Assembly: GCF_014873485.1 (NCBI RefSeq)
Contig: NZ_JADBDT010000001.1
Coordinates: forward strand, 2,046,001-2,110,000
From: Sphingopyxis sp. OAS728
GTDB taxonomy: Bacteria; Pseudomonadota; Alphaproteobacteria; Sphingomonadales; Sphingomonadaceae
Reading direction: 5' to 3'
Length of the DNA: 64,000 nucleotides
Shown: positions 40,359 through 48,884 of the stretch, piece by piece
How the letters are laid out: every line of letters begins with the position of its first letter
Numbering within the stretch: position 1 is the first letter of the stretch
The notes under the pieces: model-generated
Database searches by the model: none
Told to the model about the DNA's origin: nothing
What the model saw: only the letters and a program-made list of their open reading frames with translations
Program-made: the position numbers and the translations under genes

Positions 40359-41215
40359 GCGGCGGGCGGGCCTTTCACATGTGCGTCGAACCAGCCGATG
40401 AGATCGTCGAGAACGGCGTCGCGTTCGGGCTCGTTATAGATTTCGTGGAACAGGCCCGGATAGATTTCGAGGCGCTTGTCCTTCGAGGCGACATTGGCGA
40501 ACAGATAGCGCGAGCCCGCGGGCGCCGTGAGGCGATCGGCCTCGCCATGCTGGATCAGGATCGGCAGGTGGATCTTCGGCGCGTCGGCTTGCGCGACCGC
40601 CATCGCGTCCATGAATTCCTTGCCGAGCCGCGCGCCGATCTTGCCGTCATAGACGAGCGGGTCGGCCTGATAGGCAGCGACGACTTGCGGGTCGCGGCTA
40701 ACGCCATTTGAATCGAGCGACAGCACGCCGAGACGCGGAAAGAAGCGCGACAGGAAGCGGCTGATCCAGACAGTGAAGCGCGACGGCGGTTCGGCGGGCA
40801 GGATTGCCGGGCCCGAGAGCGCGGCGGCGACGAACGCCTGCTGCCGCTCGACGAGAAACAAGGTCGCGATCAGCCCGCCCATGCTGTGCCCGAGCAGCAG
40901 GCGCGGAGTATCGGCATGATTGACCTCGACGAGCGTCAGCAATTCGCTCATCCCATCGAGAAAGGCCGAAAAGCGCGGGACGAAACCGCCCTCGCCATCC
41001 GAATTGCCATGACCCCAATGATCGACCGCATAGACGGCATAGCCCGCATCGGTCAGCCGCTTCGCGACATATTCATAACGTCCGGCGTGTTCGGCATAGC
41101 CGTGCGCGAGCAAGATGATCGCGCGCGGGCGGCCTTCGGGAAGCCAGTGGGTGACGTGGAGCTTTGCCCCGGCGCCGGCGGATCCGGCCGGCAAGATCAC
41201 CGCCCCCGCCGCCAT
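40355..41215 (-). CDS. monoacylglycerol lipase-like alpha/beta hydrolase
   Basis: A 286-residue hydrolase of the serine aminopeptidase S33/lysophospholipase group: WLPEGRPRAIILLAHGYAEHAGRY, DHWGHGNSDGEGG, LLGHSMGGLIATLF (nucleophile near 108), IQHGEADRLTAP, and LFHEIYNE with the histidine. This pattern is that of monoacylglycerol lipases. In this cluster it would finish the breakdown of acylglycerols begun by the patatin enzyme. The ATG at 41215 is 2 bp after the patatin stop. Confidence 0.85.
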   Translation of the reverse strand: MAAGAVILPAGSAGAGAKLHVTHWLPEGRPRAIILLAHGYAEHAGRYEYVAKRLTDAGYAVYAVDHWGHGNSDGEGGFVPRFSAFLDGMSELLTLVEVNHADTPRLLLGHSMGGLIATLFLVERQQAFVAAALSGPAILPAEPPSRFTVWISRFLSRFFPRLGVLSLDSNGVSRDPQVVAAYQADPLVYDGKIGARLGKEFMDAMAVAQADAPKIHLPILIQHGEADRLTAPAGSRYLFANVASKDKRLEIYPGLFHEIYNEPERDAVLDDLIGWFDAHVKGPPAA

Positions 41216-41217
41216 GC

Positions 41218-42687
41218 TCAGCGCACCGCCTTCTTCAGCGCCGCGCTGCGATGGCCGGGGCCGTCGTCGCCCGCCTTGTCGATCTTCGCGAGGATCGCTT
41301 CGAGCGCGCGGCTGATCGCGGTCTGGGTACGAACCATCTCGACCTTCGGCCATGCGGTGCGTTCGCCGGTGTCGATCAGCTCGTCGATGTCATCCTGCGC
41401 GAGGTCGGACAATATCTTCGTCGGCGACCAGAATTTGGGTGGGCGGATGATGTTGATGTCGCCGGTATATTCCTGATTGATCACCGAGCGCGCCATGTTC
41501 GCGAGGCTGTTGATCGGCGGGATCAGCTCGAGCGGCTTCTGGAAGATCACCATATTCGCGTTGAGCCACGCCTTGAAGGTCGTCATCGACGCGTGCTGGA
41601 TCGCCTCGATCGGCGCCATCTGCTTGCGCGTGTCGGTTGCGAAGGGCAGCGCGATCGGGTTCGCCTGGCTGACGATATGATGGTTGACGCCATAGAGGCG
41701 TTCGAGCCGCTTGGTCGGGATATCGTGCGTCACCGACCCGTCGACCCAGCGCCGGTCGGGCTGGTACGGGATGCGCTCGCCCTTGTCGTCGCGCGCCATC
41801 AGCATCACCGGCGGGAAAACGCCGGGCACCGCGCACGACGCGAGCACGGCTTCGCGGATCAGCACATTGGGTGCGGTGATCGCATTGAGCAGCCGGCCGT
41901 TCTGATGCTTTTCGGCGGGTGCGACCGAGACATTGAGGTGGCGGCCGCTGACCTCATAGGCTTCCTGAAAGGTCAGGTCGGGGATCAGGTCGGCGAGGCG
42001 TTCGCGCACCTCGTCGGGCGCAAGGCGTTTTTGATCGGGATTGCGGCTGGGGTTGGCGAGGCGCCCGCTTTCGAGGAAGGCACCGATGTCGGCATTCTTG
42101 CGCGTGCAGACGACCGCCGCGACGATCGACCCGCCGCTTGCGCCCGACATGATCGCGGGCAAAACGCCTTCTTCCCAAAGCGCCTTCACGACGCCGATAT
42201 GGAAGAAGAGGAAGCTGCCCGAACCCGAAAGCAGCAGCGCCGAGCGGCCGTAGCAATGCTGCGCACGGCGGAAGAAATCGCGCTTTTCCTCGCGGCTGAT
42301 GCTGCGCGCGGTTGCGATCTTGTCGAGCGAGGCGACGACCTCGGCGACATAATCCTCGATCAGCTTTTTCGTGCCGAAGCGCGCCTTCTGGTACAGCCGC
42401 TCGTGCCCCATGCCGTCGATATTGCCGTGGATGCCTTCGTTGAGCACGAAGAGCAGCCCCTTGACGTCACCCGCCGCCGACAGCTTGCGCAATTTTTCCA
42501 GCCGCGCGCGGATCGCCTTATAGTCGAAATGCTTGCTCTCATCGGCATCGCGCCATGCCTGCAGCCCCGATTTTTTGTCATGTTCGCGGGCCGCTTTGGA
42601 CCATGCGGCGTAATCGGGTGCGGTCACGAGATCGCGGTCGGCGCTGAGCGTCGGGGTGAAGAGCATTCGGTAATCCTGCGAGAGCAT
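41218..42687 (-). CDS. patatin-like lipase with DUF3336 (triacylglycerol lipase type)
   Basis: A 489-residue protein resembling yeast Tgl3/Tgl5 lipases: an N-terminal DUF3336 helical region (about 20-140), then a patatin domain with the GASGGS nucleophile elbow near 182, an oxyanion stretch SGSGSFLFFHIGVVKAL, and the catalytic aspartate in VDGS near 315. Patatin enzymes use a Ser-Asp dyad to cleave acyl esters; members with DUF3336 act on triacylglycerols. The C-terminus has a helix and a basic end. A second ATG lies at codon 8. It starts 3 bp after the acyltransferase stop. Confidence 0.87.
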   Translation of the reverse strand: MLSQDYRMLFTPTLSADRDLVTAPDYAAWSKAAREHDKKSGLQAWRDADESKHFDYKAIRARLEKLRKLSAAGDVKGLLFVLNEGIHGNIDGMGHERLYQKARFGTKKLIEDYVAEVVASLDKIATARSISREEKRDFFRRAQHCYGRSALLLSGSGSFLFFHIGVVKALWEEGVLPAIMSGASGGSIVAAVVCTRKNADIGAFLESGRLANPSRNPDQKRLAPDEVRERLADLIPDLTFQEAYEVSGRHLNVSVAPAEKHQNGRLLNAITAPNVLIREAVLASCAVPGVFPPVMLMARDDKGERIPYQPDRRWVDGSVTHDIPTKRLERLYGVNHHIVSQANPIALPFATDTRKQMAPIEAIQHASMTTFKAWLNANMVIFQKPLELIPPINSLANMARSVINQEYTGDINIIRPPKFWSPTKILSDLAQDDIDELIDTGERTAWPKVEMVRTQTAISRALEAILAKIDKAGDDGPGHRSAALKKAVR

Positions 42688-42690
42688 GGT

Positions 42691-44259
42691 TTATTTTTTG
42701 CGAGTCTTGCCGGTTGCGTTCGCTTTAGCAACCGGTTTCACCCTGCTCTTTGTCGCAGTTTGGGCCGCAGACTTGGGTTGAGCCTTGGGTTTGGCCTTGG
42801 GCTTGGCCGCAGGTTTCGGCTCTGCCGTAGCGGCTTTGGGCTTTTCGGGTTTGGGCATCGCTGCCATCAGGTCGGCGAAACTTTCGTCGATACATTCGCG
42901 GAAAAAGGCGATGTCGGGCATCACCGCGCGTTCGGAGATGAGCGAAAAGGCGATCCGGCCGTTGTAGCTGGGGGTCGCGACGAACAGGCCCATATTGTTC
43001 GCGAGCGGCGCCATCCCGTGCTGCTGCACCAGCTGCGCCCCCGCGAGGTAGAGCGGCACCTGTGCGCCGGGCACGTTCGAGATGAAGAGGTTGGTGCCGC
43101 GCACCGCGAAACGTTCGCTGGTGACGAGCCGCGCGACCGCCGCCATCGTCGCGCCCGGAATATGCTGCGACAAATCGGTCATGATCCGCGCGCTGACGCC
43201 CGCTTTGGCCTCCTTCGCCTCGACCGTATAATCGCGCACCGCGGCGAGCCGTTCGAGCGGATCGGCGATGTCGGTGCGGATCGGCACGCTCATCGCCGAC
43301 ACCTGATTGCCCGGCTTCGACGCCTTGCCGCCCTTGCCGCGCAAATTGATCGGCGCGACCGCGACAAGGCTGTCCTTGGGCAATTCCTTGTGCTTCGCGA
43401 GATATTTGCGCAGCGCGCCGCCGACGGTGGTGAGCACGACATCGTTGACCGTCGCACCCGGCACCTTCTTGCGGATTTCGGCGACATCGGCGAGCGCGAC
43501 CGTCGTCGCGTCGAACATCTTGTGCGGACCCACCGGCACGTTGAAGCGCGTTTCGGGCACGCCAGCCGTCATGCCGCCCTCGGCGATCGATTTCCGCGCC
43601 GACGAAATGATCGCGGGCGACATTTTCATCAGCGCGTTCATGAATTTGACCGGCGACTGCATCGACGCCGACCAGGCGCGCGAGAGGGTTTCGGTGCTCG
43701 ACGGCGCTTTGCCGAGTTCTTCGACCGGCGGCGGCTCGGCGATCGCGGGCGTCCCCTTTGCATCGATATCGCTCATCGCGATAAAGGCGTGCGCGCCCGA
43801 AGCGCCGTCGACCGCGGCGTGGTGGACGCGGTGGAGCATCGCGAAGCTGCCCTTGGGGATGCCCGGAATCCGGTCGAGCCCCTCGATGACATAGATGTCC
43901 CAGAGGGGGCGGTTCATATCCATCGGCTTCGAAAACCAGCGCGCGACCGCGATGCAGAACTGCCGCCAGTCGCCGGGCTCGGGCAGCCGCGCATGGCTCA
44001 TATGCGCCTCGATGTCGAAATGCTCGTCCTCGACCCAATAGGGATGGTCCATGTCGAACGGCAGCCGGTGGAGCCGGCGCTTGAACAAGGGCGATGTGTC
44101 GACGCGGCTTTCGACGTGACGGATGATGTCCTTGAAACGCACGAAACCGCCGGGCGCGGTCGAGGGGTCGTAGATATAAACGCCCATGATGTGCGTCAGA
44201 TTGTTCGCGGTCTGCGTGTAGAGGAACTGGGCGTCCTGCGCGCTGAGCTGTTTGAGCAT
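42691..44259 (-). CDS. wax ester synthase/diacylglycerol O-acyltransferase
   Basis: A 522-residue bifunctional acyltransferase that makes wax esters or triacylglycerol from acyl-CoA and an alcohol or diacylglycerol. The catalytic HHAAVDG is near residue 145, PLW is in MNRPLWDIYVIEG, NDVVL near 268, and ISNVPGAQVPLY near 388. After about residue 470 the protein ends in a strongly basic tail of Lys, Ala and Pro (KPKAKPKAQPK and similar). AGGAGG lies 5 bases before the ATG, overlapping the end of the plsB gene, so coupling is tight. The tail is unusual for this family. Confidence 0.93.
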   Translation of the reverse strand: MLKQLSAQDAQFLYTQTANNLTHIMGVYIYDPSTAPGGFVRFKDIIRHVESRVDTSPLFKRRLHRLPFDMDHPYWVEDEHFDIEAHMSHARLPEPGDWRQFCIAVARWFSKPMDMNRPLWDIYVIEGLDRIPGIPKGSFAMLHRVHHAAVDGASGAHAFIAMSDIDAKGTPAIAEPPPVEELGKAPSSTETLSRAWSASMQSPVKFMNALMKMSPAIISSARKSIAEGGMTAGVPETRFNVPVGPHKMFDATTVALADVAEIRKKVPGATVNDVVLTTVGGALRKYLAKHKELPKDSLVAVAPINLRGKGGKASKPGNQVSAMSVPIRTDIADPLERLAAVRDYTVEAKEAKAGVSARIMTDLSQHIPGATMAAVARLVTSERFAVRGTNLFISNVPGAQVPLYLAGAQLVQQHGMAPLANNMGLFVATPSYNGRIAFSLISERAVMPDIAFFRECIDESFADLMAAMPKPEKPKAATAEPKPAAKPKAKPKAQPKSAAQTATKSRVKPVAKANATGKTRKK

Positions 44260-46599
44260 TTATCCTCCTGAACCGGGTAGTCGGTCCGCAAGCGCCACGG
44301 TTGAAAGGCGCATCGTTTCCATGACGTTGGCGAGGCCGCGCAGTTCCATCAGCAGCGCGCGGCGCGCGGCGAGGTTGACCGGCGTTGCCTCCTCGGCGAG
44401 CCCCATATGGCGCATCAGCGACAGGCCGTTAGCGAAGAGCAATTTCCCGATCGCCGCCTCGCTGCTGATGCGGCGCAGGAGGTAAGCTTGCCGGCCCTCG
44501 ACGAGCGCCGCGTCGAGCAGCGCCTTTTCGTCGACGGCGTCGCCGGGCTTCGCGCGCGCAAGCTGCTCGGCGACGACCGAATAGGCTTCTGCAAAGGGCA
44601 GCAAGATCGCGTGGCCGACGACCGGCTGGCAGCGGCGGATAAGCTGCGCGATGCCGCGATCGCCGCTCGCAAGGCGGCGGTCCCACACGGGATCGATGCG
44701 CGCCAGCTCGGCTTCGATCGCAGCGCGATGCTCATCGCGCGGCGGGTAGAAAAATTCGAATTTGAACAGGTCGCGCAGCCGATCGATCTTCGCCCAGAAG
44801 GCGGCGGTCGCATCGCCGCTGTCGCCATCGCGCAGTTCGAACAGCGCAAGTTCGATCATCGCACGGTCGAGGAAATGATGCGCGATGATGTTTCGGTAAT
44901 AGCTCGCCATCGGGTGCTTGGCGGGGTCGATCGAATAGACATTCTCGCTCCCCGCCTCGTAGCGCGCGAGCAGCCCGCTCGCGACGAGCGTATCGACGGT
45001 CGCCGACAGGGCGCTGTCGTCGCCGCTTTCGAGTTCCTTGCTTAGCCTTATGCCGCGCGCCCGCGCCCAGTCGGTCACCGCGCCGATCGCGCCGAGCAGC
45101 TCGGCCGCTGTTGCGCCGCGCGGCGCCATGCCGAGAAGGATCAGGCACATCACCGAGGTGACGGTGAGCGGCGTGACGCGGTTCGCCTCGACCGCGACCG
45201 CGAAAGCGATCTTTTCGAGCGCGCGCTTGTCGTCGGGGCCGGGCGCCTGATCGATGACGACGGGCTCGCCGATGTCGAGCCGGATGCGGCCCGACGGTTC
45301 CTTCAGGCTCTTCATATAGCCGATGAACCACGACAGGCTTTCGGGCTTCTTGTTCCGCCCCGTCTGCTCCGCGGCATATTCCTCGACGTCGCGAATGAGG
45401 TCGAAGCTGGTGACGAAGGGCACGAAATGGACGCCCCGCGTCCCCGTCGCATGCGCCGCGTCGAGGACATATTTCATCAGGCCATATTTGGGCGGCATCA
45501 GCTTGCCGAGGCGCGAGCGCGTTCCCTCGAACGCCCAGCTCAAGGGGAAGCGCTTGGCGAGCAGCCACGCGATATAGTGGCGCAGCACGAGCTTGTAGAC
45601 CGGCTGGTCCTGAAAGCTGCGCCGGATGAAGATCATCCCCGAGCGGCGGAAGAATTCGCCCATCACCGCGAAGTCGAGATTGGCGCCGCCGAAGCTGTGC
45701 AGCATCGGCATGTCCTTCTCATAGGTCAGCCGGCTGGGGGTCGCACCATCGATATAGGTTTTGTGGGTGAAGAGGATCGCGGTCGGATGCTCGCGTAGGA
45801 TCGAACGCAGCTTCGCAAGCTCGGCGGCGTCGATCTCCATCTCGGGCGCATAGCCACCGAACATCATGCGATCGAGCCGCGCGCGCAGGTCGAGGAAGAG
45901 CGCCGATGGCCGCGCGATGACCTCCTTCATCAGCGGGCGCGCCTCGCGATAGAGGTCGCCGACGGGCCGGCCCGTCTTCTCCGCCAGATCGGCGAGCGCG
46001 GCGCGGAATTTGGGGCTGGTGCGTAGGCCGTCGGCGACGAAACGCGGCACCTTGTAGCGCGTTCCGCGGATCCCGCGCTCGGCGACATCGAGCGCGAGCG
46101 CGGCCTGCCGCGCGACGAAGCCTGCAAATTCGGGGCTGTCGGCACCCTCACCGTCGCCGCCGCCGGTCTGTGCGCAGAAACGGTCGCGCAGCGCGTCGAG
46201 CGTCGCCGCCTCGCCGACGAGAATCTGCGCGCGCCGCCGGTCGCGCAGCAGGATCAGCCGCGAGCGGAGCGGCCCGGGATGGCGCGGATCGCCAAAAATC
46301 AGATGCCGGAATTTGAGCGCGCGGTCCTTGTCGAAGCCCGGGATGCGCCACGCGACACGCAGCGGCACGACCAGCCGCGACGGCGCGCCGCCGAGCCGCG
46401 CCTGCAGCACGTCGACGGGCAGCGCGTGATCGCCATCCTCGATGTCGAGGCTGGCCCAGGCCGGTTCGTCATCGCCGCTCGTCGAATGCATCCAGTCGAG
46501 CAGGATGCGCCGCTCGACCCCGTTGCGCGCGTCGATGATATAGAGCCGGTCGGCCGCCTGCTCCGTCACGATTCCGGTGCGGGGCGTTCCGTCGGCCAC
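44260..46599 (-). CDS. plsB: glycerol-3-phosphate O-acyltransferase (PlsB type)
   Basis: A 779-residue membrane-peripheral enzyme that puts the first acyl chain on glycerol-3-phosphate. The acyltransferase blocks are visible: HKTYID near residue 276 (HX4D type), GGANLDF, FFRRSGMIFIRRSF, AFEGTRSRLGK near 356 and VHFVPFV near 393. The flanking N- and C-terminal helical regions match PlsB in length. It starts with GTG, 3 bases after the preceding stop, and its end carries the ribosome site of the next gene. Supplied with glycerol-3-phosphate by GpsA from the same run. Confidence 0.9.
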   Translation of the reverse strand: MADGTPRTGIVTEQAADRLYIIDARNGVERRILLDWMHSTSGDDEPAWASLDIEDGDHALPVDVLQARLGGAPSRLVVPLRVAWRIPGFDKDRALKFRHLIFGDPRHPGPLRSRLILLRDRRRAQILVGEAATLDALRDRFCAQTGGGDGEGADSPEFAGFVARQAALALDVAERGIRGTRYKVPRFVADGLRTSPKFRAALADLAEKTGRPVGDLYREARPLMKEVIARPSALFLDLRARLDRMMFGGYAPEMEIDAAELAKLRSILREHPTAILFTHKTYIDGATPSRLTYEKDMPMLHSFGGANLDFAVMGEFFRRSGMIFIRRSFQDQPVYKLVLRHYIAWLLAKRFPLSWAFEGTRSRLGKLMPPKYGLMKYVLDAAHATGTRGVHFVPFVTSFDLIRDVEEYAAEQTGRNKKPESLSWFIGYMKSLKEPSGRIRLDIGEPVVIDQAPGPDDKRALEKIAFAVAVEANRVTPLTVTSVMCLILLGMAPRGATAAELLGAIGAVTDWARARGIRLSKELESGDDSALSATVDTLVASGLLARYEAGSENVYSIDPAKHPMASYYRNIIAHHFLDRAMIELALFELRDGDSGDATAAFWAKIDRLRDLFKFEFFYPPRDEHRAAIEAELARIDPVWDRRLASGDRGIAQLIRRCQPVVGHAILLPFAEAYSVVAEQLARAKPGDAVDEKALLDAALVEGRQAYLLRRISSEAAIGKLLFANGLSLMRHMGLAEEATPVNLAARRALLMELRGLANVMETMRLSTVALADRLPGSGG
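44264..44269 (-). promoter_or_regulatory. strong Shine-Dalgarno inside plsB end
   Basis: AGGAGG (minus strand) overlaps the last codons of plsB and sits 5 bases before the ATG of the wax ester synthase/DGAT gene. It is the strongest ribosome site in the lipid block and suggests that this acyltransferase is made in excess. Confidence 0.75.
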
Positions 46600-46602
46600 C
46601 GC

Positions 46603-48201
46603 TTAGCCGGTCTTTCCCTTGGCGGCCGCGGGCTTTTTAGCGGGGGCCTTTTTCTTCGCGGCGGGCTTTTTCGCGGCCGCCTTTTTGGGCTTGGCCTTTT
46701 CGGTCTTGGCCTCCGGCGGAGCGTCCTCGGGTGCAGGCTCTTTCGCCACCGATTCCGCAACGCTTTCCTCGGGCTGGCCAAGTGTCCGCAGGAACATGTT
46801 CCGCACATCGCGGACATGGTTATTTATCGTCTTCGGGCTCCATCCCGACGTGTCGACCGGCGGCAGCACGGTAACGCGGACCGTGGCGGGACGCATCACA
46901 AACTCGTTCTTCGGCGCGACGTCGGTGGCATTATGGATCACGATCGGGACGATCGGCACGCCCGCCTGCATCGCGAGGTGGAAGGCCCCCTTCTTAAACG
47001 GTTCGAGTTTCGGCGTCAGGCTGCGCGTGCCTTCGGGCGAGATGCAGATCGACTTGCCCTCGACCCGGATCGCGTCGACCAGCGGCTCCATCGCCTTGAT
47101 CGCGCTCTTGCCGTCGGCGCGGTCGACGAAAACGGTGCCGCCCCATTCCATCAGCTTGCCGAGAATGGGGATGTCCTTGATTTCCTTCTTCCCCACCCCG
47201 CCCATGTCGCGGCGGATGAGCTTGGCGAGGATCATCACGTCCGCCTTGCTCTGATGGTTGAAGATGAAGACGCAGGGGCGCGAGGACCAGAGATTCTTCT
47301 CATCCTCGACCTCCAGCTCGACCCCCGTAATCGCGGTGGCGAAGTCGCCGAACAGCCCGATCGAGAAATTCGCCGCCTCGCGCTGCGAGCGCGTCAGCGC
47401 CCAGATCGGCAAGCCCGCAGCGAAGGCGCCGACGAGCGAGCCGGTGGCGTAGATGGTGCGCGTATAATCTACCCATGACGGCGTGCCGCGGCTGCCGAAC
47501 CGCTGCACCGGCCAGCCATTTTCTTCGGCGATTGCCTTGAGTTTGAGGTTCGGGTTGAGCGGGCGCGGCTTGCCGACGCGTTCGAGCAGTTCGATATCAT
47601 CGTCGCTGTCCGAATAGAAAAAGCTCTGGTCGAGATCGAGGCCGTACTCCTCGGCCAGTTCCTCGGCCGCGAGCACCTTACCCTCGCCGAAGCAGAGCGG
47701 GCGGATGATTTCGCCGGTAAAGACGCCATCCTCGATCTCATAGGCCGAGCATTTGATGTCGGTGATGCCAAGGTCGCGCGCGGTTGGTTCGATCTGGTAG
47801 ATCGTCGCCGACGAGATGATCGCGACGCGGTGGCCCTTCGCCTGATGCGCCTCGATGATCGCGCGCGTTTCGGGATAGATTTTGCGGGCGATATGCTTCT
47901 TGTAGAGTTCTTCGCCGAACTCGATGAAGCTTTCCTCGTCGACGCCCTTCATGAATTTGGCGGCGCCCGACATCAGCCCCGAGAAACCGATGGTACCGAG
48001 GCTGTGCTGCGCGATGACCTGCGCGGTCTCGGCAATCTCTTCCATCGACATTTCGCGGCGCTGGAACTTCTCGCGCAGCATCGCGGTCGCGGAGTAGCCC
48101 GAGATGATCGTTCCATCGAAATCGAACAGCGCGGCGATATGCGATCCCGGCTCCGACGCGAGCACTTCTTCCAAATGTGGCTGCGGCCTTGGCACGCGCA
48201 T
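46603..48201 (-). CDS. HAD phosphatase-PlsC acyltransferase fusion
   Basis: A 532-residue fusion. The N-terminal HAD-IB domain (about 20-235) has FDFDGTI (nucleophile Asp), ISSAT, the GEGK lysine and DSDDD. The C-terminal LPLAT/PlsC domain (about 270-450) has NHQSKAD (HX4D, near 315), FVDRADG, and PEGTRS near 387. It should acylate lysophosphatidic acid; the HAD part could remove the phosphate from the product. The last 50 residues are a Lys/Ala/Pro tail (KPKKAAAKKPAAKKK). GGGGAG abuts the ATG at 48201, so a GTG at 48193-48195, 6 bases downstream of that site, is the likelier start. Confidence 0.9.
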   Translation of the reverse strand: MRVPRPQPHLEEVLASEPGSHIAALFDFDGTIISGYSATAMLREKFQRREMSMEEIAETAQVIAQHSLGTIGFSGLMSGAAKFMKGVDEESFIEFGEELYKKHIARKIYPETRAIIEAHQAKGHRVAIISSATIYQIEPTARDLGITDIKCSAYEIEDGVFTGEIIRPLCFGEGKVLAAEELAEEYGLDLDQSFFYSDSDDDIELLERVGKPRPLNPNLKLKAIAEENGWPVQRFGSRGTPSWVDYTRTIYATGSLVGAFAAGLPIWALTRSQREAANFSIGLFGDFATAITGVELEVEDEKNLWSSRPCVFIFNHQSKADVMILAKLIRRDMGGVGKKEIKDIPILGKLMEWGGTVFVDRADGKSAIKAMEPLVDAIRVEGKSICISPEGTRSLTPKLEPFKKGAFHLAMQAGVPIVPIVIHNATDVAPKNEFVMRPATVRVTVLPPVDTSGWSPKTINNHVRDVRNMFLRTLGQPEESVAESVAKEPAPEDAPPEAKTEKAKPKKAAAKKPAAKKKAPAKKPAAAKGKTG

Positions 48202-48263
48202 CTCCCCACCAACGGCTATATTGCCGTTTTACCTAGGCACAGTGGCAGTAAAGATGGCGTTTA

Positions 48264-48884
48264 TCAATGGCGCGAAAGGGCAGCGGCTTCGCGAGCTAGC
48301 GTCTCGATTTTCGCGGCGTCGAGCGGTCCAGACGGGACGACCCAACTGCCGCCGACGCACAGCACCGCTTCGAGCGCGAGCCATTCGGGTGCGGTCGCGA
48401 GGCTGATGCCCCCGGTCGGACAGAAGCGCGCCTGACCGAAGGGGCCCGCGAGCGCCTTCAGCGCCGGGATGCCGCCGCTGGTCGCTGCGGGGAAGAATTT
48501 GAAGCGGTCGAGGCCGAGGTCCATCCCGCGCATGATGTCGCCGGCGTTGGCGGTACCGGGCAGGAAGGGAATCCCGCTGGCGACCGCCGCCTTGCCGAGA
48601 TTATCGGTGAGGCCCGGCGAGACGATGAATTCGGAGCCCGCGGAAATCGCGGCGTCGAGCATCGCAGGATCGAGCACGGTACCCGCGCCGACGACCGCGC
48701 CCTTGACACTTTTCATCGCCTTGATCGCGTCGAGCGCGGCGGGGGTGCGCAGCGTCACTTCGAGCACCGTGAGGCCGCCCGCAACGAGCGCCTCGGCCAT
48801 CGGCACCGCATCCTCGACCCGGTCGATGACGATCACCGGGATGACGGGCGCGAGGCGCATGATCTGGTCGATGGACTGGCTCAA
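48264..48884 (-). CDS. eda: 2-keto-3-deoxy-6-phosphogluconate aldolase
   Basis: A 206-residue class I aldolase that splits KDPG to pyruvate and glyceraldehyde-3-phosphate, the last Entner-Doudoroff step. LEVTLRT has the catalytic glutamate, RFKFFPA the Schiff-base lysine, and [14 protein letters not shown] the phosphate site. The TTG at 48884 is preferred over the ATG at 48860: GGAG lies 8 bases before it and the resulting N-terminus reaches the family length. It overlaps the last base pairs of edd, so translation is coupled. Confidence 0.94.
   Translation of the reverse strand: MSQSIDQIMRLAPVIPVIVIDRVEDAVPMAEALVAGGLTVLEVTLRTPAALDAIKAMKSVKGAVVGAGTVLDPAMLDAAISAGSEFIVSPGLTDNLGKAAVASGIPFLPGTANAGDIMRGMDLGLDRFKFFPAATSGGIPALKALAGPFGQARFCPTGGISLATAPEWLALEAVLCVGGSWVVPSGPLDAAKIETLAREAAALSRH

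Noticed and set aside
41164..44271. A 1035-codon open frame on the plus strand opposite the lipid genes
   Set aside because: It is antisense to two well-supported enzymes (DGAT and patatin) and reads as arginine/histidine/glycine-rich noise typical of the complementary frame of high-GC genes.
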